Assembly (NCBI GenBank): GCA_022225965.2
Contig: JAKJXP020000012.1
Location: 310,001-374,000, forward strand
Direction: 5' to 3'
Length of the DNA stretch: 64,000 bases
DNA from: Diatrype stigma
Taxonomy: Eukaryota; Ascomycota; Sordariomycetes; Xylariales; Diatrypaceae
In this document: piece by piece, positions 1 through 11,486 of the stretch
Position numbering within the stretch: position 1 is the first letter of the stretch
How the letters are laid out: every line of letters starts with the position of its first letter
Translations under genes and position numbers: made by a program
The notes under the pieces: model-generated
The model's database searches: none
What the model saw: the letters and a program-made list of their open reading frames with translations, nothing else
Told to the model about the DNA's origin: nothing

Positions 1-34
1 CTCTCCTGCTACTGATTAACATACCATATCCCCA

Positions 35-1327
35 TTGGATCTCATTTCGAGTGCCGGTGTTGTTTCAAGGGCAAGCCTTGATAACGCGAAGATGGGCATC
101 TTCGAAGCAGATGGGGAATCCCACCTCGCCTTTGACTACGCGCTATTGATCGAGATTTTGGGAGGGGTAGCCGTGGCAACAGCGATTCCATCGGATGTGA
201 TTCGAAACGTTGAGGAACGGTTGACGGCAGTGGCAAGCTGCTTGGATATACGCTGCGATACTGCCGAGACACCAACTCCCAACATGCACTTCTGGAAGAC
301 CGCACTCTTCAGCGGACCACCCCACGCTGATGGATTGTTCGTGGGGTTGACTCTATTGACTTTAAACATCGCGGTCATCCGTCAGCTATCCCGTTCGCAG
401 GCTCGTATTGGCAACACCGTGCTGAAGAGCATATGGGAAGATATTCATCATGCTCTGGATGTCATTGGCCTGGAGAAGACATGGAAGCCATCGAGGAGTG
501 CCCAGGGTTTTCTCGCTGTGCCTTTATACAGTGCCATCAAAGATGGTAAGATTAGCGAACTCATAAGACTCCACGTCTGGCTTCCGGACGGCAAACGAGG
601 AAATCCGAACTTTTCAGTGCATGCTCATCAACCGTTCGCGCAAAGTTGGATACTGGCTGGGGAAGGCACAGATCATCGGTACAATTCTGAACGATTGGAC
701 AACGTCGTCAATGCGACTCATGCGGAGTTTTGTCTCTTCTGGAACGCCGGAAAAGCTAATAGCAAAGCTTATAGCACACACCAACATTCATCAATCGTTC
801 AATCAACTGGGAAACTCGTTAAAGTTGAAGAGATTCGAAGTGTATCTCACCGAAAGTACGATACCTATACCGTGCCCGCTGGCAAGCTCCACAGTTCTGC
901 AGTCCCCCCCTATAGTCTTCACGCTACATTATTCTACTTCGATTCTGCTCGGGGATTCATACAAGATGCACCTGTGCTTGGACCAGTCGATGCCGGACCT
1001 TTCATTCAAGTTCGCGATCCTGCCGGCGAAACACCGAAATCTCTGGCAAATTATGTCAACACTGTTTTCGTATGGGAGGAACGTATAGACGAGGGTCAAC
1101 AACATGCCCAAAAGGCCGAATGGGAGGACGCACTACAGGCTTTCAATAGCGCACTGAGTCTATGCACCTCCTTGGAGAATTCCCTAGACATGCGATGGTA
1201 CCGTGACATGGTCTTCAGGGAGATTGAGAAGATAAAAAGGGGGTCAGGTCAATATGAAGCTGCCGGACATTTTCTCCTGGACTCTCACCATCACCTCGTA
1301 GGCCTTGAAGATTGCGCCCGAGTTTGA
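35..1327 (+). CDS. Fungal hypothetical protein, 5'-partial and probably C-terminally truncated
   Basis: An open frame of 430 codons without introns. The frame opens at a TTG after an in-frame stop at 17-19. A branch-like GATTAAC at 14-20 followed by AG dinucleotides suggests the window starts inside an intron and that the true first exon lies outside; the first in-frame ATG is at 92. No catalytic domain is visible. The middle has a segment HVWLPDGKRGNPNF followed by QPFAQSWILAGEG, which I remember from large fungal proteins fused to TPR or ankyrin repeats. The last 70 residues look like the start of a TPR array (EWEDALQAFNSALSLC), but the frame stops after roughly one repeat. Function is unknown. 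It may be a gene fragment rather than a working gene. Confidence 0.5.
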   Translation: MDLISSAGVVSRASLDNAKMGIFEADGESHLAFDYALLIEILGGVAVATAIPSDVIRNVEERLTAVASCLDIRCDTAETPTPNMHFWKTALFSGPPHADGLFVGLTLLTLNIAVIRQLSRSQARIGNTVLKSIWEDIHHALDVIGLEKTWKPSRSAQGFLAVPLYSAIKDGKISELIRLHVWLPDGKRGNPNFSVHAHQPFAQSWILAGEGTDHRYNSERLDNVVNATHAEFCLFWNAGKANSKAYSTHQHSSIVQSTGKLVKVEEIRSVSHRKYDTYTVPAGKLHSSAVPPYSLHATLFYFDSARGFIQDAPVLGPVDAGPFIQVRDPAGETPKSLANYVNTVFVWEERIDEGQQHAQKAEWEDALQAFNSALSLCTSLENSLDMRWYRDMVFREIEKIKRGSGQYEAAGHFLLDSHHHLVGLEDCARV

Positions 1328-2463
1328 TGCAGAGCTAGGGTTGTCTTTCACCACATCTACAAAATTCGAAGAAGCGCACTTGGACGATCCGAATTCCCCC
1401 TGAGTTTCAGAAACAATCAGTGAGTTCCAGGTGTCATAAGTCGTTACTATGCAACTGCATCGTAAACAACACCTCATTCAGGGTCGACTCCGCTAACACG
1501 GACTGAAGTTATATGAACTTTGCGCCAAAAGCAGTCTTACTATATAAGGTGGCCCCCTACCCCCCAACGGCCCGCCCCCATAGAGCCTTTGACTATCATC
1601 GTAGTAGCAAAAGACAGCCCCCGAAACTTATTTTAGGGATAATTAGAAGCTGTGTATCGTATAACTTATATGGATTTCCTTTCAAAGGTAAGGGACTAGG
1701 ATAGGGAATGGTTGCGTATAGGTTTAAAAGGCTAATAGCACCCTGCAGTATCGTGGCGGTATCTGTAGAGTCATCCCCTCCATCGGGTATGTATGTAAGC
1801 TCTGGTGCAACCCATGCTGCGGCATCGAGCCGAATATCTATGTCCTATGGTTGCCTGCTGGCCTGAGAGATAATCCTGCATGCAGTTGCGAGGATGCTTA
1901 TACGATTTCGGCGCTGACTTAGTTCCTCTGAATGGGGTTTCCTATGGGTATATTGGCTAGACGTTACGCGCAGTAGTTCTTGGTCTGTCTCACGACGTGG
2001 TGACCCTTGACGGGGCCGGGTTGTGCAGATGCATCCCCTTTTTACATATTGACAGGTCTTCAATTCCATATCAGCAAGCTCATATAGGTGGGGTTATGTG
2101 CATGATAGAGAAAGAAAAGTCATGAGTATTTTACCGACTCCCCTTACCTCTACCCCTGCGTATTACTCACACCGGCCCCTCCAATAACACAATTGACACC
2201 AACCCTGGCCATCAGTGCAGTGCGTATTTGAACACATTTTAATACGACCACGAATTTGTACATATCTTAGCCTACAATTGATAGGAATAATCGGTGATCA
2301 CACATTGCGTAGTGACTCCTGAGCAGGACGTTACGCCATCAAAGTAGACATGTACTGGCACACACCATACTTTGGCCTTTCACGCACCGATAACATCCTC
2401 TACTTCAACTTCAACTCTACCCCGCTTACTATAAGATAATCCAATACTAGTGTCCTTGAGTTT
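1328..2463. other. Intergenic region upstream of the P450 gene
   Basis: No convincing coding sequence. A short open stretch just after the preceding stop (about 1309-1403, another frame) has acidic, protein-like composition and may be the displaced tail of the truncated gene. The last 400 bases hold the P450 promoter, with TATAAG at about 2430 and pyrimidine-rich tracts at 2395-2420. Confidence 0.4.
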
Positions 2464-4286
2464 ATGCTCACTATGGGGTTTACTTTCTCTCAAAGCTTTC
2501 CATGGGTGCAATGGGCAGTGACGTTTGCGCTCCTATACTTCCCTAATCTTGCCATATATAGACTCTTCTTCCATCCCCTAGCCCGCTTCCCAGGCCCAAA
2601 GTTGGCAGCTGTGAGCCGCTGGTATGAAGCCTACTACGATGTGATCTGTGACGGCCAGTACACATTCAAGATAGCCGAGCTGCACAAGCAGTATGGTAGG
2701 AGATCAACCTGGGTGTTTTGTTTGAAAGTCGTCTTCGGCCTGTCAAATTGCTGACAACCGAAAGGTCCGATCATCCGAATAAGCCCCTACGAGCTACACA
2801 TCAACGACCCGTCCTTCTACGAGAAGCTCTACCGCCAGGATGGGCGCTGGGACAAGTATGACTGGTGTATGAAAGCATTCGGAGCGAAATCCGCAATGCT
2901 CCACACGGTTGGCCATTATTCCCACAAGCGCCGCCGCGCCGCACTGAACCCATTCTTCTCGAAGGTGAAGGTAGCCAACAGCCAGTTCATCATTCAAGGG
3001 GCAGTGGAGAAGCTGTGCAACCGTCTGCGTGGGTTCTCGGCAACGGAGGTCGTTCCCCTGGGAAGCGCCATCAGCGCCTTAACTCGAGATGTGTCCGCGG
3101 AGTTCTTGTTCGGGATGAGCTTCAATCACCTTGATGACGAGGATTTCAACTCAGGTATACTTGCCATGCACCAGAACGGCGGCAAGATCTGGCGGGTGAC
3201 CAAGCATGTGCCCTGGTATGGCTCAATTATGTCCGCGATACCGATGAGCTTCCTCGAGAAGATGGGGGACGATGGCCTCAAAAGCTTTCTCCTTCACCTC
3301 AAGGCAAGTCCATGACACGAGTTGTGTACTCGGTTCCTTCGGAACCCCCGTCTATCGCTTCATTCACGTATACATGACGGATGCTATCTCTTTCTAACTA
3401 TGAAGCAGAAAATGATGAAGATCACCAAGGATATTTATGCGAATGAACTAAAATCTGCCAACAAGGTTACCACGGATGACAGTCATAAGAAACACACTCT
3501 CGTCCATGAAATTCTGCGGTCCGACCTACCACCAGCTGACAAGACCTTGGAGCACCTCTACGACGATGTAGTGACTATAAGCAGTGCGGGGTTTGAGACG
3601 TCTGCCCATGTCATGCGCGCCGTCCTGTACTACGTATACAAGAATCCCGACATTCTGAATAGGCTGCGAGAAGAGCTAGCTGCCGCCAGCCAAAAGGCTA
3701 TTGGCTCAGGAGAAGCAGAGCTCAACCTAACCGCGCTCGAGCAGCTCCCGTATCTCACCGGCGTCCTCATGGAGGGGCTGCGACTGGGCATGCCCGTATC
3801 CTCTCGTCTAGCACGGGTGGCTCCGGATCGCGAGCTAGTGTATGATAAGTGGCATATCCCGCCCGGAACGCCGGTAGGGATGACGATGCTCCTGCTGAAC
3901 CATAACGAGGACCTGTATCCGGACCATAAGCGCTTCGTACCCGAGAGGTGGATGGGGCCGACCGTGCGGAAGAACGCAGACAAGACCTTCGCCCCCTTCA
4001 ACAGGGGCACAAGGAGTTGTCTGGGGCAGCAGTAAGTCTGATCCAGCTCGACTATTTGAAGCAAGGCTCATTAATAGGAATACTCATCAATGATCTCTAA
4101 GCTAACGGTCATTTCATTCATAGCCTCGCATGGGCCGATATGTACATAGTCATTGCGACACTAGTCCAGCGATTCGATTTCGACTTGGGCGGGGTTGGCC
4201 CCGAAGATATCGAGGCAGCCAGCGATAAGTTTTTGACCGGCACTGCTAGGCAAGGGGGATTCAAGGCTCGTGTTAAAGAAAGTTAA
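2464..4286 (+). CDS. Cytochrome P450 monooxygenase
   Basis: Heme-thiolate monooxygenase, probably anchored in the ER membrane by the N-terminal hydrophobic segment (residues 12-35). Four exons join in frame: 2464-2695, 2765-3303, 3409-4031 and 4124-4286, giving 518 residues, the usual length. Seen: a proline-rich hinge (FPGPK), the YGPIIRISP strand, the I-helix oxygen motif AGFET (317-321), the K-helix EGLR (379-382), the PERW motif and the heme-binding loop [11 protein letters not shown] with Cys461. Introns 1 and 3 are GT-AG; intron 2 reads AG|GCAAGT at the donor and is a GC-AG intron (3304-3408). Overall style resembles fungal trichodiene-oxygenase/benzoate-hydroxylase-like P450s, but the substrate cannot be read from sequence. 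It lies tail-to-tail with a reductase gene 286 bp away, so the two may act in one small oxidative pathway (inference). Confidence 0.93.
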
Positions 4287-4572
4287 GGGGAAAAACCAAG
4301 TTAGCGCAGTTTCTTGACGAAACCAGCCATAGAGAAAAGGGGGGTCGGACCTGTGGCAGTGCCACTCCATCAACAAGTCTCATTTTGAAAGACTGTTCGG
4401 TTTCTACGTTCCAGCCACACTGCGAGGCTTCCAAATACACTTAATGCTAGAACGAAAGCTACTTCGAAGGTTGATTATCAGCTTCATGTGAGTTAATGCT
4501 TGAGTATCTTACTACCTGTATAAGGTAAGTTATGTAACCATTCGTCAAGCAGCAGCCTACCTACTAGGGAAG

Positions 4573-5734
4573 TCAGGAGTCTATATACCGTTGAAGGAAT
4601 CGAGCTGAATCTAGGACACTCCTCTCGTAAGGGATCCAATCTTTCCCTGTAGCTCTGACAGCTTTAACTGCATGGAACTGTGGCACGTTCTTTCCCGCGA
4701 TATAGCCAGGCTCGTAGCCTCGTCCAGGAACTCCCCTTTGTATCAGATGCTCCGGCATGTGCTTGGTGAGTATATCGGCGATGGCCTGGCGGCAACCAGT
4801 AGCAGACGAACATAAGAACCGCTCTCCATTAGCCTTCTCGGGGTTCAGAGCCGACCAGACTATCACCCGAGCAACATCGCGTACATCTATTGTGTCCTCC
4901 CAGATCTCCATCGGTATGGAGGGATCTTCCCCAATCATAACGCTCCAAATGCCGGTAACAGATAGCATGATGTCGTCTTTCGTCTTCCAGGGAACTAACG
5001 GTGGACCAATGAACCAGCTGCGTATTACAAACAGAGTCAGCGTTGGAGTTCCCTTAGTCAGGGGTATATAGACAACTCACGATCCCTGGATAGCGGTCAT
5101 CGCGAAGGCCGGTTTTTGCTGTTCCTTGAATTTCCAAAAAGCCCTCTCGGCGGCTGTCTTCCCCGCGGTGTAGGCGGTTAAAGAATCTGCCTGTTTTCCC
5201 AGCTTGTCGAAGGTTGCTTCAGCCTCTGTGTTCCAGTCCTTCTCAGAATAGGGGTTGGCCGCTGCATTGGAAATGGTCACAGCCGAGGACATGAGGACGA
5301 CGCTTCGTAGTTGCGCGCCGGCCTTTAGTGCCGAGTTGAGGATTGATGTCGTCCCCCCTAGGGCCATTCCGACTACTTCGAGAGGGTCCGTTGAGAAAAC
5401 AGGTGTACCCGCAGGCGATGCTAAGTGAAGCACGGCACTGCAGCCTGTATGATGAGTGTGGTTTAGCTAAATATAGCAAAATCGTTTGAGAGTGATTGCA
5501 TATACCTGAAACAGCTTCGTCGAATGCACCGGACTTCGCAATATCTGGTACTTGCACTACCTCTACTCGTCCTTCGTATCCTAAGTCGTAGAGAACACGC
5601 TGAACTCTGACTCCGGACTCCACCCTGCGGACTGTTCCTCTCACATTGTAGCCTTCTCTCAACACACCTTCAGCCACCCAGCCCGCAAGGTATCCATTGA
5701 GGCCTGTAATCAGTATAGTTCCATTGGAACCCAT
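4573..5734 (-). CDS. Extended SDR NAD(P)-dependent reductase (dihydroflavonol/aldehyde reductase-like)
   Basis: Three exons, 5734-5506, 5444-5081 and 5017-4573, joined through two GT-AG introns of 61 and 63 nt, encode 345 residues. The N-terminal Rossmann motif is TGLNGYLAGW (10-19). The catalytic set is present: Ser at 129/130 (VLMSSAV), Tyr168 and Lys172 in YTAGK. Length and motif spacing are those of the extended SDR group that includes dihydroflavonol 4-reductases, ketoreductases and fungal aldehyde reductases acting on a carbonyl with NADPH. No signal peptide is seen, so the enzyme is probably cytosolic. The start at 5734 was chosen because it precedes the Rossmann strand by nine residues and no other ATG precedes it in frame nearby. 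Substrate is unknown. Confidence 0.9.
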
Positions 5735-6431
5735 GATTGAGACCGATAAAGCGACAAGTTCCGCTTCAGGGTAGGTAAAAAGAGTTGAATCTAAGGTGAA
5801 GTCCTTAAGCCGAATGGGGAATACGATCACCTTAAATATAGGTATTTCCAATGAACGCAAACCCCTGCCCCCCTCCCCTCTATCCATGGAGACACGGGTA
5901 TTGACATCGAAGCTACCGGAAGGTGGGATACAACCCCGGTCTAATTGGTTACGTTGAGCTAGCAAGGGCGTCACAGAACACATGGTGTGATAGCGATTTC
6001 CGACGAAATGGGTAACTCGAGCAAACGATTGGCTGGGCGTCGCAAAACATCGCCAATGTGATATTATTAGTAGTTGTGTCGAAATCATTGTAGGTCGCCG
6101 TTCTTCACCCTCCGTCCACTCCGGTCCCTTCCACTCAGGGGCCCCTATTCATATGAATGATGATTTAGTGTCCTGATTTCAAGTATTTGCCAAAGGCACT
6201 TCAATACATCTGAATGGTGAACATCTGCTGACTTGATACAATAGGCTATTTGTTATTTCACTATTATGTTTGAGCCGCAGGAGGGGAGTTCTATTACTTG
6301 CTCTTCGACTTTGATACCCCAGGGCCTAGGTGGTCGACAGCACTATTACACCCTTGTCCCAGCGCAAACCGGTCCTTGCCTATGCAAGCATGTTGTACTT
6401 CGTACACAACTAAACATGCAACCGTGCATCC
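5735..6431. other. Intergenic: SDR promoter and ABC transporter 3' flank
   Basis: No gene recognised. It holds the upstream region of the reductase (reading leftwards) and the 3' flank of the ABC transporter gene. Confidence 0.5.
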
Positions 6432-9400
6432 TCACTGCAACATCTGCTGCATCGCATTGACACGGTAGCTCTCGTTGCGCTCCATAAGCTCGGCATGCGA
6501 GCCCCTATCCACGATCTGGCCTCCCTCGACCACGAAGATGACGTCGGCCTTCTGCACCGTGTGCAGCCGGTGCGTAATGGCAACCACAGTAATGCCTCGC
6601 GCGATCCGCTCCAGCCCCACCTGCAGCGCGCGCTCGCTCTCGGCATCGAGCGCGCTCGTGCTCTCGTCCAGGAGCAACAACCCCGGGCGCCGGACCAGCG
6701 CGCGCGCGATCGCGATCCGCTGGCGCTGCCCGCCGGACAAGCGCGACCCGTTGGGCCCGCACTCGGTGTCGTACCCGTCCGGCAAGGTCACGATCGTATC
6801 GTGGATGCTGGCGGTGCGGCAGGCGTCCTCGATCTCGGCGTCGGTGGCGTCGCGGTCCGGGCGCGCGCCCAGCCCGACGTTGAACCGCACGCTGCCGTCG
6901 AAGAGGGCGCTGTCCTGCGGCACGAGCGCCATGTCGTCCCGGAAGTCGCGGGAGCCGAGGTCGGCGCCGTTCACCTCGACGCGGCCCGACGTCGGCGCGT
7001 ACATGCGCTGGATCAGCCCCATGATGGTGGACTTGCCGGCGCCGGAGGGCCCGACGAGCCCGACGAACTGGCCCGGCGCGATGTCGAAGGAGAGACCGTC
7101 GAGGACGGGCCGCTGCGGACTGGAGGGGTACGAGAATCGTACGTCGCGGAAGGCGAGGCTCAGGCCCGTCGCTGGTGGCGGCCTCGCGGTTGAGTGCTTG
7201 CTCTCGGCGTGGGCCTCGACGTCGTGGCAACCTTTCTGACTACCATCTGAAGGGGTTTGCTGCTTTTCTGAGTTTAGGATCGTAGATGGCTCGGTGATGT
7301 GCTTGTCGGTGCCTAGGTTGACGACGTTCAGCATCCGGGATGCCGCGGACTTGGCGCGGGAGAATTCAGGGGCGAGCGAGAACATGTGGCCCCAAAGCGT
7401 GGCGCTGACCAGCATCGAGATCTGCACGATATAGAACTGCGTCTGGGTGTACTCGCCGCGGATGATAAGCTGGGAGCCCCACCAGTACGAGAGGCAGTAA
7501 ATGAAGAACCCGGTACTATTGGAGATGGACATATATATACTCGTATGCAAGCCCTCTCTTATCATGTCCACTCTGGGACCTTTCAGGGCCCTCCGGTAGG
7601 TACCGATTACCTCCTCCTCGAGAGAGAAGCTGGCGATAGTCCGGATTTGGTTGACTGCCTCTACGGTTATCCCGATGGCCTGGACGAACGCCTTGTGGCT
7701 TCGCTCTTGATATCTTGAGGTAGCGCGGACTTGGAAGATGCCTGCAGATAACAGGATGGGTACCATGGCCAAGCAAACGAGTGCGATCTTCCACGCAAAG
7801 ACGTGGGATACGATAATAGCTACAACAAAGTTGACCAGGATCGAGAAGGATGTGGCAATGATGCTTCCACTGAAAGCGGCAAGCGCTGCTCCATCCTTGG
7901 TGATAACTCCTAAAAGCGAGGTGGGGTTGCGACCCTCCGATGTATGCCACTCGACGCTCTGCTCTAGCAGAGATCGGAAGCTCAACAAGCGTACGCGGTA
8001 GACCAAGTTCTGTGACACGCGTCCAAACGATGACCAGCTCCCCAAGTTGGCGAATAGTTCAACGACCGCTAACATGAAGATGAGGCCGCCGAAGAACCGG
8101 CCTAAGGAAAGAACCTCCTGGACCGTGGACGCGCACGAACTTAGGGCGCTTACCGTGTGGCCGAATATCAAGCCCATGGCGGTAAATGCACATGCAACTA
8201 TAACAGCGGTGGGTACAGCGAGCAGCAGCCAACGATAATCAGGCCGAAGCAGCGTGCTCATTCCGCGGATGACAGCCCCAGACGGAAGAGGGGTGTCGAT
8301 ATCTTTGGGCCCAGTGGCTTCTTTGGTCTTTGGCTGAAAACCCTCATCAGATACCTCACACTTCTCGGTGGCTATCTCCTTTTTCTCGGGCATTATCAGC
8401 GAGGATGATCTGCTCTTTCTAGTATCGTCGCTGCTAGATTCCCCATCGATGGTGTCATCAAGTGATATCGAATCATTAGCTCGGCCCGAAGATGAATCCA
8501 GTCCCTGCATGGCTGCAAGTTTAGCGAAAGCACCTCCGCTGTCCAGGAGGCCTTGGTACGTCCCCTGCTCGACGACCTGGCCGTCGCGCATGACGACCAC
8601 CTTGTCGGCATGTTTGATCGTGGAAAGCCTGTGTGCAATGGAGATCACAGTTTTGCCGCTGATAGCAAAGCGGTCGATGGCAGCTTGGATTCTTCTTTCC
8701 GTGGCGGAATCTAGGGCTGCCGTAGCCTCATCGAGGACTAGGATCTTGGGGTCGCGGACAAGAGCTCTGGCGAGGGCGACACGCTGTCGTTGACCTCCGC
8801 TCAGAAGCTTACCACCCCCGCCGACTTGTGTGGCATAGCCAAGATCAAGATGGTCGACAAAAGTGAGGTCGGCCAAATCAGCCGCTTTCTGGACCAGGAT
8901 CGCAATCTCTGATATCAGATCACCCCTTCTCGATGCCTCCTTCAGCATATCTTTGCCACTTTCAAAGGCTAGCATCTGTAAATCGGGACTGAGGAGTACG
9001 GGTTTAAGTCTCTGGTGTTCTGGGCGGGGCGAGTTCATGAGGCCGAGGGCAACGTTCTCGAATATCGAGCGGTCGAACAATGGCGACTCCTGCTGCACTA
9101 GACTCACCAGCCCACGTATGCTGCGGACATTGATCGATTTCATGTCGGCACCGTCAAACAATATTGTCCCGCTAGTAGGGTTATAGAGGCGATTCAACAG
9201 GGCAGCAACGGTGGACTTTCCGCTCCCCGATTGACCGACGATAGCGGTGTACCCCCCAGCCTCGAAGGTGAGGTCTACACCCCTCAGCGCCGGGTTCTCC
9301 AGCCGGGAGGCATATGCAAATGACACTTTCTGAAGCTCAATTCTCCCTGGTGTATCCCACGGCAAATCGACGCCAGCATCCGATATACCATCAATAGATG

Positions 9401-10672
9401 AGGCATGCTGCATATCAGCCGCCACACGCTCATACGCCGATGACGCAGCGCCAAGTATCGGGAACAGGGGAGCAAGGCCGCCGAGGATAATACATGCTAC
9501 ATTACAAGTCAGCATTGTAAGTTACTCGGAGTCCAACTGTTGGAAAGTATATCACAGATGGCGGAAAGGGGGATCTGTGAGAATCCAAACGTACCATCGA
9601 CAAGCAGGAACACGACGGTATAAACCTGCCCAACTGTTGCGGTGCCCTTCCCGGCAAGCGCATCGGCAATCATGCGACTACCCTGCCAGTAAGCCAGAGA
9701 ATTGGAACTGTAGGCGATGAAGTACAGCAAACCAGCCTGCGCAGCAGCCACGAGCCCCATTTTGATGCCAGATTTCCGGGCTAGAGCAAGGTGCCTGGCG
9801 AACTTGGCCTCGAGCCTCGGGCGGGCGCCGAACGCCTGCACGAGGGGGACGTTGGCGAGGGCCTCGGAGGCGATGGAGCTCGCGGCGGCGAAGGAGGCGG
9901 CCGACTTGGAAGTGAACTTCTTGACGAAGTAGCTGCAGAGGCCCGTCAGGACCAGGTACGCGGGGAGGAGGGAGACGAGGATGCCGGCGAGGACGGGGAT
10001 GCGCGTGAAGGCGACGACGTAGGCGGCGACGAAGAAGCTGCACTGGCCGATCAGGCGGCCGACCTTCTCGCACGTGCCGGCCTGGATGGCGTTGAAGTCG
10101 TCGTTGAGCCGGGCGCTGACCTCGCCGGCGTGCTTGTCGTCGAAGAAGCTGGGCTCCTGCCGCAGCAGGTGCCGGAAGTACGCCTCCCGCAGCCGGTGCG
10201 CCAGCCGCTGCGACATGATGTTCCAGCAGACGTTATACAGGTAGATCAGGACGAACTGCGCGGCCGCGATGTAGGCGAGCCGCGACACCGTGAAGTTGAT
10301 CGTGTCTTGGTACTGGGCGGCCTCGCTGTTGGACTGGACGCTGCAGGTGGCGGCGTTCAGGTTATCCAGGAGCTGCCCGAACAGGATGCCCATCAACGGG
10401 TATGGGATGCCAGCCCCGATGGCGAACACCAGGCCGGCTCCTAGGAGCAGGAGGTCGAGCCATGTTGGCTGGGTGCAGAGCAGGAGTCTGAACCAACTCA
10501 GAAACTGCCGCTTTACCTACGCAAAAATTCAGTAACATGTATCAATGATTTCACCACTCTTGTCTTTTCGCTTCTCAAGATCCGTAGTTGACAGCATCCA
10601 AGGCAGCAAGTGGACTACTTTGCAATATCTGCTTACCGGAGGCTTCTTGGCGACAGCTTGATCAACGGCCAT
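6432..10672 (-). CDS. ABC-B full transporter (MDR/P-glycoprotein type)
   Basis: ATP-driven exporter with two halves, each a six-helix membrane domain and a nucleotide-binding domain. Exons 10672-10637, 10516-9595 and 9496-6432 join in frame (introns of 120 and 98 nt) to give 1340 residues, normal for this family. The first exon codes only 12 residues (MAVDQAVAKKPP). NBD1: Walker A GQSGSGKST near 407-415, signature LSGGQRQR near 551-558, Walker B ILVLDEAT, H-loop AHRLST. NBD2: Walker A GPSGAGKST, signature near 1239-1246, Walker B LLLLDEST near 1259, H-loop THRLHT. NBD1 carries extra residues between the Q-loop and the signature that NBD2 lacks. GATA-type iron-regulatory sites lie 380-510 bp upstream and a siderophore-type MFS gene follows further upstream on the same strand. 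ABC-B genes such as sitT accompany Aspergillus siderophore genes, so siderophore export is possible; general drug efflux is the alternative. Confidence 0.95.
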
Positions 10673-11486
10673 ATTGTCGCTGGGTGTTGAATGACAATCA
10701 GTGTCGTTAATCCATCTTCCTCAAAATGCGACACACAAAGATCCTACGACACAAGGACCCTGTACCTGAAATGGAGGGCTCGCCATTGCTTGCTGTCAAC
10801 TGCCACGGCAGCCTAACACACCTAATTGACACCAATATCAAGAAGTGGAACAACTAAGGTGCCAAGAGCCTGGGTGCCATTTCGAATTATGGGATCTACT
10901 GAGAAATCTGTTGAACAGTGACTCTGGGTTGCTAAGCGAGCTACTTCGCACTGCGTCGTATAGCATTGCATATGCATTTCCTCTTTGTGGACACTCCGAG
11001 TTATATTAGCCTGCCCAGCCCGACATCGGGTGCGAATCAGAGCCGAAGGTTGGATCTGATAACCTCACTGCCGAGACTTTCGACTCTGTTGTGTGGGTCG
11101 TCATGGGTCTCCAAAGTGGTTCCCTCGGATCTGATAAAAATCACTTCCTCTCCACTCGTGTACAGGGGTCAGATCAGATACCTTCCTAAAGGAGAACACC
11201 CCCTTGAAAGCCAGGTGTCATAGCCCCCCTCCCCCAAATTCGATGTTGATGATCAGCCAGGAACTAGTCTCTTTTTCACCTCGTGTCTACAACTTAGTAG
11301 GTGAGGCTGCTTTTCGGTTTATTGTATCCCTTTACTCGGCTGCAGCTACTACCTGATGGTCGACGTTAGTGTAGTATACTATTACTTCGTTCAACGTTAC
11401 TTGGAAAGGTCAGTCTCCCTTTCTCCGTATGGATGTTGGTTCGGGGAGTGTCGGTAGGAATGCATTAGTTAATGCCCAACAACATA
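10673..11486. promoter_or_regulatory. Upstream region of the ABC transporter gene
   Basis: About 810 bp without coding sequence between the ABC start codon and the left end of the Tc1 element. It contains the GATA-site cluster listed separately. Confidence 0.5.
11054..11181. promoter_or_regulatory. Cluster of SreA-type GATA sites upstream of the ABC transporter
   Basis: Two exact copies of ATCTGATAA at 11054-11062 and 11129-11137, and an 8/9 match ATCAGATAC at 11173-11181. ATCWGATAA is the known binding consensus of the fungal iron-responsive GATA repressor SreA/SRE. The sites lie 382-510 bp upstream of the ABC start codon. Binding in this organism is inferred. Confidence 0.6.

Noticed and set aside
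9791..10444. 217-codon plus-strand frame opposite the ABC transporter
   Set aside because: Shadow of a GC-rich membrane-domain segment; no recognisable domain.
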